Made by a program: the position numbers and the translations under genes
Assembly (NCBI GenBank): GCA_002395835.1
Contig: DGVD01000003.1
Location: forward strand, 1 to 60,533
Source of the DNA: Bacteroidales bacterium UBA4293
GTDB taxonomy: Bacteria > Bacteroidota > Bacteroidia > Bacteroidales > Bacteroidaceae
Direction: 5' to 3'
Length of the DNA stretch: 60,533 nt
The notes under the pieces: model-generated
Told to the model about the DNA's origin: nothing
Database searches by the model: none
What the model saw: the letters and a program-made list of their open reading frames with translations, nothing else
Part shown: positions 1 through 7,559 of the stretch, piece by piece
Layout of the letters: each line of letters starts with the position of its first letter
Position numbering within the stretch: the stretch's first letter is position 1

Positions 1-60
1 TCAACTTTTTTTAGGCTAAGACACCAAAACCTAAATTTTAAAACCTAAATTCTAAACAGT

Positions 61-642
61 ATGGCAATTAAAGTAAAAGCTAAAGAAACTCTGTTTCATG
101 TGGGCCTCTACGCAGGCACCTACCGCTACGTGCTGGCAGCGGACCTCTACAGCCAGCTCTCCAGCGCCAAGGTCATCACCGAGGCAGCCCTTCGCTCCGG
201 GCTCTCAAAGGGAGTGATGAACGCAGCATGGGAAGCCATCGGCGATGTGATCTCTGCCTGGGCTACCGAAGGTCACAGCGTAGCTATCCCTGGTCTGGGT
301 AGCATGCGCTTCGGTCTGAACGCAAAATCCGTAGGCTCTGTAGACGAGGTGAGCTCCGGCCTGATTACCACCCGAAAGGTGATCTTCGCACCGAACTCCA
401 CCATCAAGAACGAGCTGAAGAACACCAGCATCAGCATCACCTGCTACGACCGCAATGGCCAGGTTATCAAGACCGTGAGCAGCCAGGATGCCGGCGAAGT
501 GGAGGAGAACGACACCACTAGCACGGGCGATGAACAGAACTCCGGTTCATCTAGCCAGAACAGCTCATCTACTGAGCAGGGTGGTTCAAGCACTGAGCAG
601 GGCGGTGGAAACACCTCCGGTGACGACGGCATGGGTGACTAA
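61..642 (+). CDS. HU-like (HU-HIG type) DNA-binding protein
   Basis: 193 residues. Residues 1-125 resemble the Bacteroidetes long HU/IHF-like family: the MAIKVKAKETLF start, an alpha-helical half, then a beta-rich GSMRFGLNAKS stretch followed by a charged VIFAPN segment like the HU DNA-binding arm. The last ~65 residues are a low-complexity Ser/Thr/Glu/Gln/Gly tail (repeated STEQGG), probably disordered. Histone-like proteins of this type bind and bend DNA. The ATG follows an A/T-rich leader containing two AACCTAAAT motifs; the same motif precedes the small gene at 822, suggesting shared leader architecture. Followed by a long inverted repeat and two tiny genes, an arrangement I recall as recurrent in Bacteroides genomes. 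Family call is firm; the physiological role is unknown. Confidence 0.85.
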   Translation: MAIKVKAKETLFHVGLYAGTYRYVLAADLYSQLSSAKVITEAALRSGLSKGVMNAAWEAIGDVISAWATEGHSVAIPGLGSMRFGLNAKSVGSVDEVSSGLITTRKVIFAPNSTIKNELKNTSISITCYDRNGQVIKTVSSQDAGEVEENDTTSTGDEQNSGSSSQNSSSTEQGGSSTEQGGGNTSGDDGMGD

Positions 643-670
643 CCTTAGTGAACTTTAAATGGGGCAGCTT

Positions 671-768
671 TTCTCAAATGGGGATAGGTACAATTTGAGA
701 AAAGCACCCTAAGAACCTAAACCCAACTTTCACCTTTTTCTCAAATTGTACCTGTCCCCATTTGAGAA
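671..768. repeat. Nested long inverted repeat between HU-like and smalltalk genes
   Basis: Two 33-bp arms (671-703 and 736-768) are reverse complements with one mismatch, separated by 32 bp. Each arm is itself a hairpin: TTCTCAAAT at one end and ATTTGAGAA at the other around a GGGGATAGGTAC-type core. The RNA or single-stranded DNA could therefore fold either as two small hairpins or as one large one. There is no T-tract, so it is not a simple terminator. Confidence 0.85.
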
Positions 769-821
769 ACGTAACGTTGCAGCCTCCCAACAAAACATTA
801 ACCTAAAAACCTAAATGAATT

Positions 822-920
822 ATGGCAGAGAATAAAAACCAACTTTGGAGCCGAATCATCAACATTGTAATCACTGTCCTGACAGCCATTGCAACTACCT
901 TCGGACTCAACCAGTTCTAA
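822..920 (+). CDS. Smalltalk-family small protein
   Basis: A 32-residue protein starting MAENKNQLWSRIINIVITV and ending in TAIATTFGLNQF. It has a short charged N-terminus and one hydrophobic segment (about residues 11-27), and it matches what I recall of the Bacteroidales 'smalltalk protein' family (xxxKIIxxIITVLTAIATTxG). These tiny proteins occur just after HU-like genes, as here. An AACCTAAATGAATT leader precedes the ATG, like the leader of the HU-like gene. It lies 19 bp upstream of the next small membrane protein, so the two are probably co-transcribed. Function unknown; a membrane-inserted peptide is an inference from its hydrophobicity. Confidence 0.75.
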   Translation: MAENKNQLWSRIINIVITVLTAIATTFGLNQF

Positions 921-939
921 CCAGTAGGAGAGTTAAACC

Positions 940-1155
940 ATGAAACACGCACAGATTATTTCAGCCCTAGTGCTCCTAACCACTGGAGTAATCCTCTCCT
1001 TCATAGGATTCTTCACCGAGCCAGTGGGAGAGATTTCCGAAAGTGTGTTGTGGTACTTCGCACAAACCCTCATCTATGCTGGCTCTGTCTTCGGACTCAA
1101 AGCATACGTGGATAAGATGATTTCCAGCGGTTCTCTGAAGAGACCGGGTGAATAA
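940..1155 (+). CDS. Small two-TM membrane protein of unknown function
   Basis: 71 residues with two hydrophobic stretches (about residues 5-26 and 38-56) and a basic C-terminus (KAYVDKMISSGSLKRPGE). I do not recognise a named family. A GTAGGAGAG sequence upstream of the ATG resembles a Shine-Dalgarno site. It sits in the HU-like/smalltalk cluster and is followed directly by a good terminator, so it is the last gene of that unit. A holin-like protein was considered because of its size and two membrane segments, but no lysin gene is adjacent. Confidence 0.65.
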   Translation: MKHAQIISALVLLTTGVILSFIGFFTEPVGEISESVLWYFAQTLIYAGSVFGLKAYVDKMISSGSLKRPGE

Positions 1156-1160
1156 AATTA

Positions 1161-1194
1161 AGCCCTGCAAGGAGATTTCCCTGCAGGGCTTTTA
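1161..1194 (+). terminator. Rho-independent terminator of the HU-like/smalltalk cluster
   Basis: AGCCCTGCA pairs with TGCAGGGCT around a short purine/pyrimidine loop and is followed by TTTTAG. It lies 5 bp after the stop codon of the small membrane protein. Confidence 0.85.
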
Positions 1195-1214
1195 GTAATT
1201 CCAAAATTATTTCG

Positions 1215-1222
1215 TATATTTG
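1215..1222 (+). promoter_or_regulatory. Bacteroidales -7 element of candidate small RNA
   Basis: TATATTTG followed by C matches the TAnnTTTG consensus. It lies downstream of one terminator and upstream of another with no open frame between them, so it would drive a free-standing short RNA. A -33 TTTG box is not clear. Confidence 0.6.
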
Positions 1223-1227
1223 CAGTG

Positions 1228-1323
1228 ATTAGGATTTCTTCTTTTGAAGAATCTAATCGAAAGGAAACCCAATCCCTTTCGGGCAGATGTACGACGCCCC
1301 TCCTTCGGGAGGGGTGCTTTTTT
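1228..1323 (+). ncRNA. Candidate small RNA with its own promoter and terminator
   Basis: About 95 nt. Three stem-loops can be read: GATTAG..CTTC-TTTT-GAAG..CTAATC (about 1227-1258), a GAAAGG/CCTTTC hairpin (about 1258-1280), and the terminator CCCCTCC-TTCG-GGAGGGG followed by T6 (1296-1323). There is no start codon with a sensible reading frame. It lies between the convergent small membrane protein and esterase genes and does not overlap either. Identity unknown; I could not match it to a named RNA family. Confidence 0.55.
1296..1323 (+). terminator. Terminator of candidate small RNA
   Basis: Seven-bp GC stem CCCCTCC/GGAGGGG closed by a stable TTCG tetraloop, flanked by GC/GC pairs and followed by TTTTTT. 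A canonical intrinsic terminator on the plus strand. Confidence 0.85.
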
Positions 1324-1340
1324 ATGTCCATAAGAATTCT

Positions 1341-2792
1341 TTATTTCAAATCCTCATGATCTGTACGGAAGGGGTAGGCTCCTAAGCCATTGGCACCGCT
1401 CAGGGTGCACTCAGAGAAGTTTCGGAAGCCGTAACGCACAGCTACAGGGGCTTTTACATCGGGGCTCCACACCGTCATGGTAGGGGTATAGCCATCTACC
1501 TGAACCTGGGCAGGATGCCATACGCCATCGGCACCGCTTATCTCCATGCCTTTAATCACTAAGGAGCCCCAACCGCCAACTTTGGCCCAGTTGTCAAAGG
1601 TGAGCTGCATCTTGTCGCCCTCTACCTTACAGCTGCTGTAGGTGAGCACTTCCCGGGGGTAACCGGCCAGCTCGTAGGTGTTTCCCAGCGCCATGGAGCC
1701 CAGGCGAAGGCCCACAATCCGTTTCTTGCTGGAGTGTACCTGATGCATTTCCTCCGGCACATACACATCGTGAAGGGACGCCAGATACACCCGCTCATCC
1801 TGCTGAGCGGCACGGAACTGCTGCTCCCGAAGCAAAGCATATTCTATGTTGTCCGGGTTCCCGCCCTCGGCAAACTGCGCTATCTGCACCATGTATACCG
1901 GAAGGGTGGGCTGATGCTTCACCTCACGCCAGTAGTTGATCATCTTCAGCACACGCTCCGCATAGTAGGGGCGCGTTTCCGCAAAGGTGCCGTTGGTGCA
2001 GCCCTGGTACCAAATCACGCCCTTGATGGTGTAATCCCGGATGGGCCAGAACTGGCCGTTGTTCATCACCATGGGGTGATGCATGGGGTATGGCCATTTT
2101 TCCTTGATGGTGGCTTCGTCGGTAGGGAAGCCGTAGCTTTCCAGGATGTGTTTCGGGAGCCAACCTTCTACACGGGAGCCGCCCCAGGCGTTGGCCAGGA
2201 TGCCCACAGGTACGTTCAGGTTTTTCGTAAGCGTCTGGGCGAAGAAGTAGGCCGTAGCGCTGAAATCGGGCATGTTGGCAGGGGTACATTCCTTCCACTC
2301 ACCATCCGACATCTCCAGGGGTTCAAAGGCATCGTTGTTCGTGAGGGTAGCCATGCGGATGCGTCCTTTCCAGGCATTGGCATTGGTCACCTCATCCAGG
2401 AAGCCTTCCACGGGGCAGTTGTTGAATCCCTTCATCGGCATCTGCATGTTGCTCTGTCCGCTAGCCATCCACACTTCGCCGATGAGCACGTGCTGCAAGG
2501 TGCGGGTGTCTGTGCCGTCGGAAATGGTTACCTGTCTTTCCTGGAAACTGCCTTCCGGAGTGTCGATGCAGAGCAGCCAGCGCCCGTCTTTATCGGCTTT
2601 GGCGGTGTAGCGCTGGGTATTCCACGAGGTAGTTACGCTTACGGTTTTGCCAGCGGTGGTATATCCCCAGAGGTTGGCTTTTGCCTGCTGCTGCAGTACC
2701 ATGTAGTCCGATACCTGGGCAGGTAGTTTTAGTTGTGCTGATGCGCTCAAAGTGAACAGGAGCGCGGCGAGTAAGGTAAAGTAGTGTTTCAT
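1341..2792 (-). CDS. Sialate O-acetylesterase-like SGNH esterase
   Basis: 483 residues with a clear SPI signal peptide (cut after ~ASA-Q20). The SGNH family block I motif GQSNM is at 112-116, with Ser114 the probable nucleophile; a WYQGC block lies in the middle and a His-containing HQVHSSKKR segment near residue 355 is probably the catalytic His region. Such enzymes remove O-acetyl groups from sialic acids or from plant glycans such as acetylated xylan and rhamnogalacturonan; given the neighbouring hemicellulose enzymes, a plant-glycan substrate is plausible. Length is typical of the family. A minus-strand -7 element (TAACTTTG, 2819-2826) lies upstream. Confidence 0.88.
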   Translation of the reverse strand: MKHYFTLLAALLFTLSASAQLKLPAQVSDYMVLQQQAKANLWGYTTAGKTVSVTTSWNTQRYTAKADKDGRWLLCIDTPEGSFQERQVTISDGTDTRTLQHVLIGEVWMASGQSNMQMPMKGFNNCPVEGFLDEVTNANAWKGRIRMATLTNNDAFEPLEMSDGEWKECTPANMPDFSATAYFFAQTLTKNLNVPVGILANAWGGSRVEGWLPKHILESYGFPTDEATIKEKWPYPMHHPMVMNNGQFWPIRDYTIKGVIWYQGCTNGTFAETRPYYAERVLKMINYWREVKHQPTLPVYMVQIAQFAEGGNPDNIEYALLREQQFRAAQQDERVYLASLHDVYVPEEMHQVHSSKKRIVGLRLGSMALGNTYELAGYPREVLTYSSCKVEGDKMQLTFDNWAKVGGWGSLVIKGMEISGADGVWHPAQVQVDGYTPTMTVWSPDVKAPVAVRYGFRNFSECTLSGANGLGAYPFRTDHEDLK

Positions 2793-2818
2793 AATTTTTG
2801 GTATTTTTTATTGTGCCA

Positions 2819-2826
2819 CAAAGTTA
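2819..2826 (-). promoter_or_regulatory. -7 element for the SGNH esterase
   Basis: On the minus strand this reads TAACTTTG, matching TAnnTTTG, 26 bp upstream of the esterase ATG. Confidence 0.6.
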
Positions 2827-2840
2827 TGAAAACTTCTGAT

Positions 2841-2878
2841 AAAAAAAGGGCACACAGGAAAATTTCCTGCATGCCCCA
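2841..2878 (-). terminator. Terminator of the DUF362 gene
   Basis: On the minus strand, GGGGCA..GCAGGAAA pairs with TTTCCTG..TGCCC and is followed by seven Ts. It lies 31 bp past the DUF362 stop codon. Confidence 0.85.
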
Positions 2879-2909
2879 GCGGTGAAATTCTCTCAAGCAA
2901 ATGAATTCC

Positions 2910-3947
2910 TTATTTTTTATCTATATCCACCACTGTATACTTGGTAGTACCCATGCCGTTTTCTTCTGCACGGAAGACGATGCGAGTACCGTGACGCTGG
3001 TTGATGCGATCCAGCAGAGCCTTGGTATCGTTGGATTCATCATTTGGTAAGTTGAATACCTGATCCAGGCAGAACTTATCCAGTGCCACTGGATCCAGGG
3101 AAGCTGCGATACCTAAATCCTGAATAGTAGGTTCGTGAGGATTACCGTCGCAGTCGCAATCGATGGAGATACGGTTCATCACGTCGATGTACACAATGCC
3201 GTTCTTCCCCTTGAAGTAGTCGTGCACACCCTGTGCAGCAGCCGCCATAGACTCTATGAATGGAGTATTGTTTTCCGGGCTCTGATCCCATCCTTCTGGG
3301 AGGTTAGTCCAAAGTTGGTGCCAATCCTCGGTCTTACCTGCAGAGTGGATGTAAGCCTTACCGTTCTGGGAACCTACACCGATGGATGCGTTCTTCAGCA
3401 CGCCACCGAATCCGCCCATGGCATGACCCTTAAAGTGTGCCAGGTTAATCATGAAATCGTAGTTCTGAATGTGAGAGCCCACAATGTCGTACTTAATCCA
3501 CTTGGTATCTTTCACTGGAATCTTGATTTCGCCTTCCTCGTCCATGATGTCCACCTTAGCCACCTTCTCATAGCCACGTTTCGCTATTTCTGCGCGGTGA
3601 GATGCGGTGTTAGAGCGAGTGCCCTCGTATGCGGTGTTACATTCCACCAGGGTACCGTTTACCAGCTGCACCAGGTTCTTGATAAGATCTGGTTCCAGAT
3701 TGTTTGATTTCTCTGTTTCACCGGTAGAGATCTTCACAGCTACATTTCCGCTAGGGTTTACACCCAGGGCGTTGAAGATTTTCACCAGACTCTCAGGAGT
3801 GATTTCCTTGGTGAAGTACACTACAGATGGTTCCACGTTCTGCGCGATGGTATCTGTTTCAGGCACACTCTGCTCTGCCTGCTGAGCCTTGTTTCCACAA
3901 GATGTCAGGGCTAGCAGGAGGGTTGCAAAATAAAAGATTCTTTTCAT
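2910..3947 (-). CDS. DUF362 domain lipoprotein
   Basis: 345 residues. The N-terminus (MKRIFYFATLLLALTSCGNK) is an SPII signal with lipobox LTSC at residue 17. The remainder matches the DUF362 family: VAVKISTGE near residue 70, NLAHFKGHAMGGFGGVLKNASIG in the middle, and an acidic DCDCDGNP segment near the region that carries iron-sulfur cysteines in other members. Here there is no added ferredoxin domain, only the CDCDG cluster. DUF362 proteins are of uncertain function. It has its own promoter and terminator, so it is monocistronic. Confidence 0.8.
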   Translation of the reverse strand: MKRIFYFATLLLALTSCGNKAQQAEQSVPETDTIAQNVEPSVVYFTKEITPESLVKIFNALGVNPSGNVAVKISTGETEKSNNLEPDLIKNLVQLVNGTLVECNTAYEGTRSNTASHRAEIAKRGYEKVAKVDIMDEEGEIKIPVKDTKWIKYDIVGSHIQNYDFMINLAHFKGHAMGGFGGVLKNASIGVGSQNGKAYIHSAGKTEDWHQLWTNLPEGWDQSPENNTPFIESMAAAAQGVHDYFKGKNGIVYIDVMNRISIDCDCDGNPHEPTIQDLGIAASLDPVALDKFCLDQVFNLPNDESNDTKALLDRINQRHGTRIVFRAEENGMGTTKYTVVDIDKK

Positions 3948-3976
3948 AATGTATTCTCTGTTAGTTATTTGTGCTG

Positions 3977-3984
3977 CAAAATTA
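3977..3984 (-). promoter_or_regulatory. -7 element for the DUF362 gene
   Basis: Minus-strand TAATTTTG, 29 bp upstream of the DUF362 start and just after the terminator of the upstream gene. Confidence 0.55.
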
Positions 3985-3986
3985 CG

Positions 3987-4026
3987 AAAAAACCGAGAAA
4001 GAGGAATTTACACTTTCTCGGTTTTT
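3987..4026 (-). terminator. Terminator after the M48 protease
   Basis: A perfect 13-bp stem AAAACCGAGAAAG/CTTTCTCGGTTTT with a T-rich tail on the minus strand. The symmetrical A/T flanks would let it work in both directions. Confidence 0.85.
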
Positions 4027-4065
4027 ATTATATTATTTACGGATATTCCATTTGAGAACGGAGGT

Positions 4066-4950
4066 TTACTTCGTGCGGGTGAGCTTGAAGCCCGTTCTGG
4101 TAGTTTTATTGGTGGCATTCTTATTCACCGTATTGGACTGCGTACCACCCTGATAATACCTCAGCGCTTCGGGCATAACCTTCTGCAGGTTAGCGATACG
4201 CTTCTCATCGCTAGGGTGATCACTGAGAATATCGCTCTGGCCTGTGCTTCCCTGCGACATGCGCTGCCAGAATGGAATAGCTTCACGAGGGTCGTAACCT
4301 GCCATAGCTGCGAAGATAAGACCCATGTGGTCGGCCTCCGTCTCATTATCACGACTGTACTTCAGGTTAGCGAAAGAGAAGCCTGCGCTGGTGATGGCCT
4401 GCACGGCACTACCTATATTATTTCCCACGGCACTACCCAGGATGCCACCCAGAATCTGCGTACCGTACTGCTGACGAATCTGCTTGGACATCTGCTCGGC
4501 AGAATGCTTCGCTACTGCATGTGCTATCTCATGCCCCAGGACGATGGCCAGAGAAGCCTCGTTCTGCGTCACAGGCAGCAAGCCTTCGTACACCACAATC
4601 TTTCCACCTGGCATACAGAATGCATTCACCTGATTATCAGCTACCAGATTAAACTCCCATGCAAAGTTCTGCAGCTCACTGGCCAAACCATTGTTCCGTA
4701 GATAAGTTTCCACGGCATTGGCCAGTTTCTGTCCTACACGCTTTACCATGGCGGTGTTCTGGGCATTTCTAGATAAGGTAGACTTGCTGAGTACTTCCTT
4801 GTACTGCTGGGTAGAGAGCGACAGAATGGTCTGGTCGTCCACCAGCAAGCTATGTTTTCTTCCGGTGATAGGCACGGTAGAAGTGGTGCCGCATGCTGTG
4901 AGCATGAGGGAGCCCACAAGAATGAAAAGCAGTTTTTTAAAAGTTTTCAT
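4066..4950 (-). CDS. M48 family zinc metallopeptidase, lipoprotein
   Basis: 294 residues. SPII signal with lipobox LTACG (Cys20). The zinc-binding motif HEIAH is at 140-144, followed by AVAKHSAEQMSKQ; the third ligand is probably the Glu in DNETEADHMG (around residue 206). The architecture matches Loip/YcaL-type peptidases that act in periplasmic or outer-membrane protein quality control. Asn/Lys/Thr-rich C-terminus. It is followed by its own terminator and lies 28 bp downstream of a small secreted protein gene on the same strand, so the two probably form one unit. Substrate unknown. Confidence 0.88.
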   Translation of the reverse strand: MKTFKKLLFILVGSLMLTACGTTSTVPITGRKHSLLVDDQTILSLSTQQYKEVLSKSTLSRNAQNTAMVKRVGQKLANAVETYLRNNGLASELQNFAWEFNLVADNQVNAFCMPGGKIVVYEGLLPVTQNEASLAIVLGHEIAHAVAKHSAEQMSKQIRQQYGTQILGGILGSAVGNNIGSAVQAITSAGFSFANLKYSRDNETEADHMGLIFAAMAGYDPREAIPFWQRMSQGSTGQSDILSDHPSDEKRIANLQKVMPEALRYYQGGTQSNTVNKNATNKTTRTGFKLTRTK

Positions 4951-4978
4951 ATAGGTATAGATTTTATGACGATGCTAA

Positions 4979-5437
4979 TTAAGGGTTCGTGGTTTCCGTG
5001 GTTTCTTCAGCAGCTGGAGCCTCCGGCTGAATCTTCTGATACTGGAATTCCTGCTCGGTAAGGAACACTACGTTCATCTTCTGGTTCAGGTAGCGCTTCC
5101 GCACATTGATGAAATGCTTCTCGGCCTTTGCCTTGGTTTCATCGGCAAAGATGGCGCACACCCGGTTCTTTTCTCCACGCTGCTGCTCCAAGTAATCCTT
5201 CAGCTGATAGCTCATCTCCGGAGCACCCGGCAGGAACTTCGTCTTCTTTTCCAGCACTACGCCATCCAGATACTGAATGGGGGTGAAGTACACGGTGGAA
5301 TCGGTGAACGAAGCGGAGAAGCCGAATACGTACACACCGGTTCTAGGCTTTTTCAGCACGGCATCGCTCCCGGAAAATGAGCTGAACACGCACGCGCTGA
5401 CTAATACTATAAGAGTTAAAATAAAATTCCGTTTCAT
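4979..5437 (-). CDS. Small secreted protein of unknown function
   Basis: 152 residues. The N-terminal hydrophobic segment (MKRNFILTLIVLVSACVFSS) is a signal peptide; VSAC is a possible lipobox at Cys16. The mature part has a beta-rich segment (TGVYVFGFSASFTDSTVYFT) then a helical charged region (LKDYLEQQRGEKNR, ETKAKAEKHFINVRKRYLNQ), and ends in a Glu/Thr-rich tail. I do not recognise a named domain. It is transcribed with the M48 peptidase gene downstream (28-bp gap), from a -7 element at 5457-5464, which suggests an envelope function. Confidence 0.65.
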   Translation of the reverse strand: MKRNFILTLIVLVSACVFSSFSGSDAVLKKPRTGVYVFGFSASFTDSTVYFTPIQYLDGVVLEKKTKFLPGAPEMSYQLKDYLEQQRGEKNRVCAIFADETKAKAEKHFINVRKRYLNQKMNVVFLTEQEFQYQKIQPEAPAAEETTETTNP

Positions 5438-5456
5438 GTCTTTTAGTTGTTTGCTG

Positions 5457-5464
5457 CAAAGTTA
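5457..5464 (-). promoter_or_regulatory. -7 element for the secreted protein-M48 unit
   Basis: Minus-strand TAACTTTG, 19 bp upstream of the ATG at 5437. Confidence 0.6.
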
Positions 5465-5516
5465 AAGCAAAAAAACGGATGCCACAAACTTTTTAGTATT
5501 TGTTAGAACAAGCAGT

Positions 5517-7466
5517 TTAGAATGCTTCAATGCGGTAAGGCATCCACACGTTCATGGCTCCATTTCCCCGGTGCGCATACGCATAGTAGGGGATGAAGGT
5601 GAGGGGCACGTCTTTCACCACGAGTTTCCCCTGCGCATCGTAGCTCAGGGCTTGGCCGGTGGTGGTGAGGATGTTGATGCCGTTCAGCATGTTCGGCTTG
5701 CTTTCCAGCTTCAACGTGCTGTTTGGGGCGATGAGCGTGCGGTTCACGTCGCAGTCGTTGTCCACCCATTCGGCACAGTATACGATAGGGCCACATTCCA
5801 GCGCCAAACGGCCACGGTCGTCCTTCACCTTATCATTGGCTTTCACTAGGCGAGGCAGCAGCTGGAAGTTCACTTCCACCACATCGTTCTTCTTCCATTT
5901 CCGATGGATTTGGAAGTAGCCGTGGTGCAGTTCACTCTTCACTTCCGTTCCGTTTACCCGTACGCTATAGGTAGGGGTTTTCCCATCGGCATACGCATAT
6001 AAATCGCTGGCTACCACCTGGTTCCGTACCCATCCTGGAATACGGATGTTCAGCACGAAATCGGCATTTCCTTTCTCTACCTTTATGCGGATGCCTCCAT
6101 CAAAGGGATACCCCGTTTCCTGAGACAGCTGGATGATTTTCTTTCCCACCTTCAACTGAGCCGTATTTCCCATGAAGAGGTTCACAAACACATTTTCATC
6201 CTTCACAGCATACACATATCCCGGCAAGGAAGGAATGAACCGACAGATGTTGGAGGGGCAGCACGCACAGCCAAACCACGCTTTCCGTTCATACCCTTCA
6301 TTTCCTACGCTCAAGGGGTTAGGGTAGTAGAAAGAATTTCCTTCCATGCTCACGCCGGAAATGAGGCCATTATATAGGGTGCGCTCCAGCACATCGTAGT
6401 ACTTGGATTCTCCGTGCAGCAGGAAGAGACGGTGGTTCAGGTACACATTTCCAATGGCAGCACACGTCTCGCAGTAGGCACTGGCATTCGGGAGTTCATA
6501 GGCATCGCCAAAAGCCTCGCCATTATGCCGTGCACCGATACCTCCGGTGATGTAGAGCTTCTTAGAAACGATGTTCTCCCAGATGGAATCGATGGCAGCG
6601 ATGTACGCCTTATCGCCCGTGAGGGCAGCCACATCGGCCATTCCGGAATACTGATACGCAGCCCGCACGGCATGCCCAATGGCTTCAAATTCTTCCGTGA
6701 CAGGCTTTAGGCTCTGGTTGTACCACTCCCGGTGCGAGGTGCGTCCACGCATATCCAGGAAGAACTTGGCTTGATCCAGATATTTCTTGTCGCCCGTTAC
6801 CAAGTACAACTTGCATAATCCCATCTCCGCTATCTGGTGCCCAGGCACTTTCACCTGCTGCCCCGGATTCGGGCCGATTTCACGGCACACGCAATCCGCA
6901 TACCGAATGGCAATATCCAGGAAATTCCGCTTTCCAGTGGCCTGGTAGTGAGCCACGGCAGCTTCCAGCATGTGCCCCAGGTTGTAGAACTCATGACTCA
7001 GCTCTTCTACTTGCGACCAACGGGTGCTTCCCATCCACCGGTGAGGGTGTTTCGGGTTCATGGTACGTGCGGTATTCAGATAGCCATCGGGTTCCTGTCC
7101 ACCAGCCACAATAACCAGCACACTATCGATGTACCTATCTAGCTTTTTATCCGGGAAAGTCTGCATGCTGTAGCTGGCCCCCTCAATGGTTTTATACACA
7201 TCGGTATCATCGAAGGAGAACCCCTCTACCTTATACGACTCACTAGGATGAGCCGCCTTGATGAAATTCTCATATCTTCCTGTTTCCTCGCACTTGCTGA
7301 ATGCCAGGGGGATGGTGACTTCACGACTGGCTTTCAAACGGTTTCCCCAGAACGTGTTTGGGGTAACCTTCACCTGCGTGAACGGTACGGGATTAATGGG
7401 GTAGTAATCTTGAGCCAGCAAAGCAGCTGGGAATAAGAAACCAATGAGGAAGAACAGTTTTTTCAT
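5517..7466 (-). CDS. GH127-family beta-L-arabinofuranosidase (secreted)
   Basis: 649 residues from the chosen ATG at 7466, which opens with a clean signal peptide (MKKLFFLIGFLFPAALLAQ). An upstream in-frame start at 7541 is rejected because it lies upstream of the -7 promoter element at 7491-7498. The alpha/alpha-barrel family GH127 (formerly DUF1680) is recognised throughout. The Zn-cysteine catalytic set known from bifidobacterial HypBA1 is present: Glu333 and Cys335 in CETCAAIGN, Cys402-Cys403 in GCACCPSNI. GH127 enzymes release beta-L-arabinofuranose from arabinan or hydroxyproline-linked sugars; related Bacteroides enzymes act on pectic side chains. No SusCD partner is adjacent. Confidence 0.9.
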   Translation of the reverse strand: MKKLFFLIGFLFPAALLAQDYYPINPVPFTQVKVTPNTFWGNRLKASREVTIPLAFSKCEETGRYENFIKAAHPSESYKVEGFSFDDTDVYKTIEGASYSMQTFPDKKLDRYIDSVLVIVAGGQEPDGYLNTARTMNPKHPHRWMGSTRWSQVEELSHEFYNLGHMLEAAVAHYQATGKRNFLDIAIRYADCVCREIGPNPGQQVKVPGHQIAEMGLCKLYLVTGDKKYLDQAKFFLDMRGRTSHREWYNQSLKPVTEEFEAIGHAVRAAYQYSGMADVAALTGDKAYIAAIDSIWENIVSKKLYITGGIGARHNGEAFGDAYELPNASAYCETCAAIGNVYLNHRLFLLHGESKYYDVLERTLYNGLISGVSMEGNSFYYPNPLSVGNEGYERKAWFGCACCPSNICRFIPSLPGYVYAVKDENVFVNLFMGNTAQLKVGKKIIQLSQETGYPFDGGIRIKVEKGNADFVLNIRIPGWVRNQVVASDLYAYADGKTPTYSVRVNGTEVKSELHHGYFQIHRKWKKNDVVEVNFQLLPRLVKANDKVKDDRGRLALECGPIVYCAEWVDNDCDVNRTLIAPNSTLKLESKPNMLNGINILTTTGQALSYDAQGKLVVKDVPLTFIPYYAYAHRGNGAMNVWMPYRIEAF

Positions 7467-7490
7467 GGTATAAAGGTTTATCAGTTCTTG

Positions 7491-7498
7491 CAAAAATA
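7491..7498 (-). promoter_or_regulatory. -7 element for the GH127 gene
   Basis: Minus-strand TATTTTTG followed by C, 25 bp upstream of the ATG at 7466. It decides the start codon. Confidence 0.65.
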
Positions 7499-7536
7499 GA
7501 AAAATCCCCTCATTCTTCCAAAGAAAAAGAGGGGAT
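7499..7536 (-). terminator. Terminator of the TnaA-like gene
   Basis: On the minus strand ATCCCCTC pairs with GAGGGGAT and is followed by TTTT. It lies 24 bp beyond the lyase stop codon. Confidence 0.8.
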
Positions 7537-7559
7537 AACACTAATATATAAACTAAAAA

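Noticed and set aside
1734..2726. 330-residue open frame opposite the sialate O-acetylesterase
   Set aside because: Antisense shadow: no signal, no recognisable domain, and the opposite strand has a complete SGNH esterase.
5517..7541. Longer N-terminus for the GH127 gene
   Set aside because: The extra 25 residues precede the signal peptide and lie upstream of the -7 element at 7491-7498.
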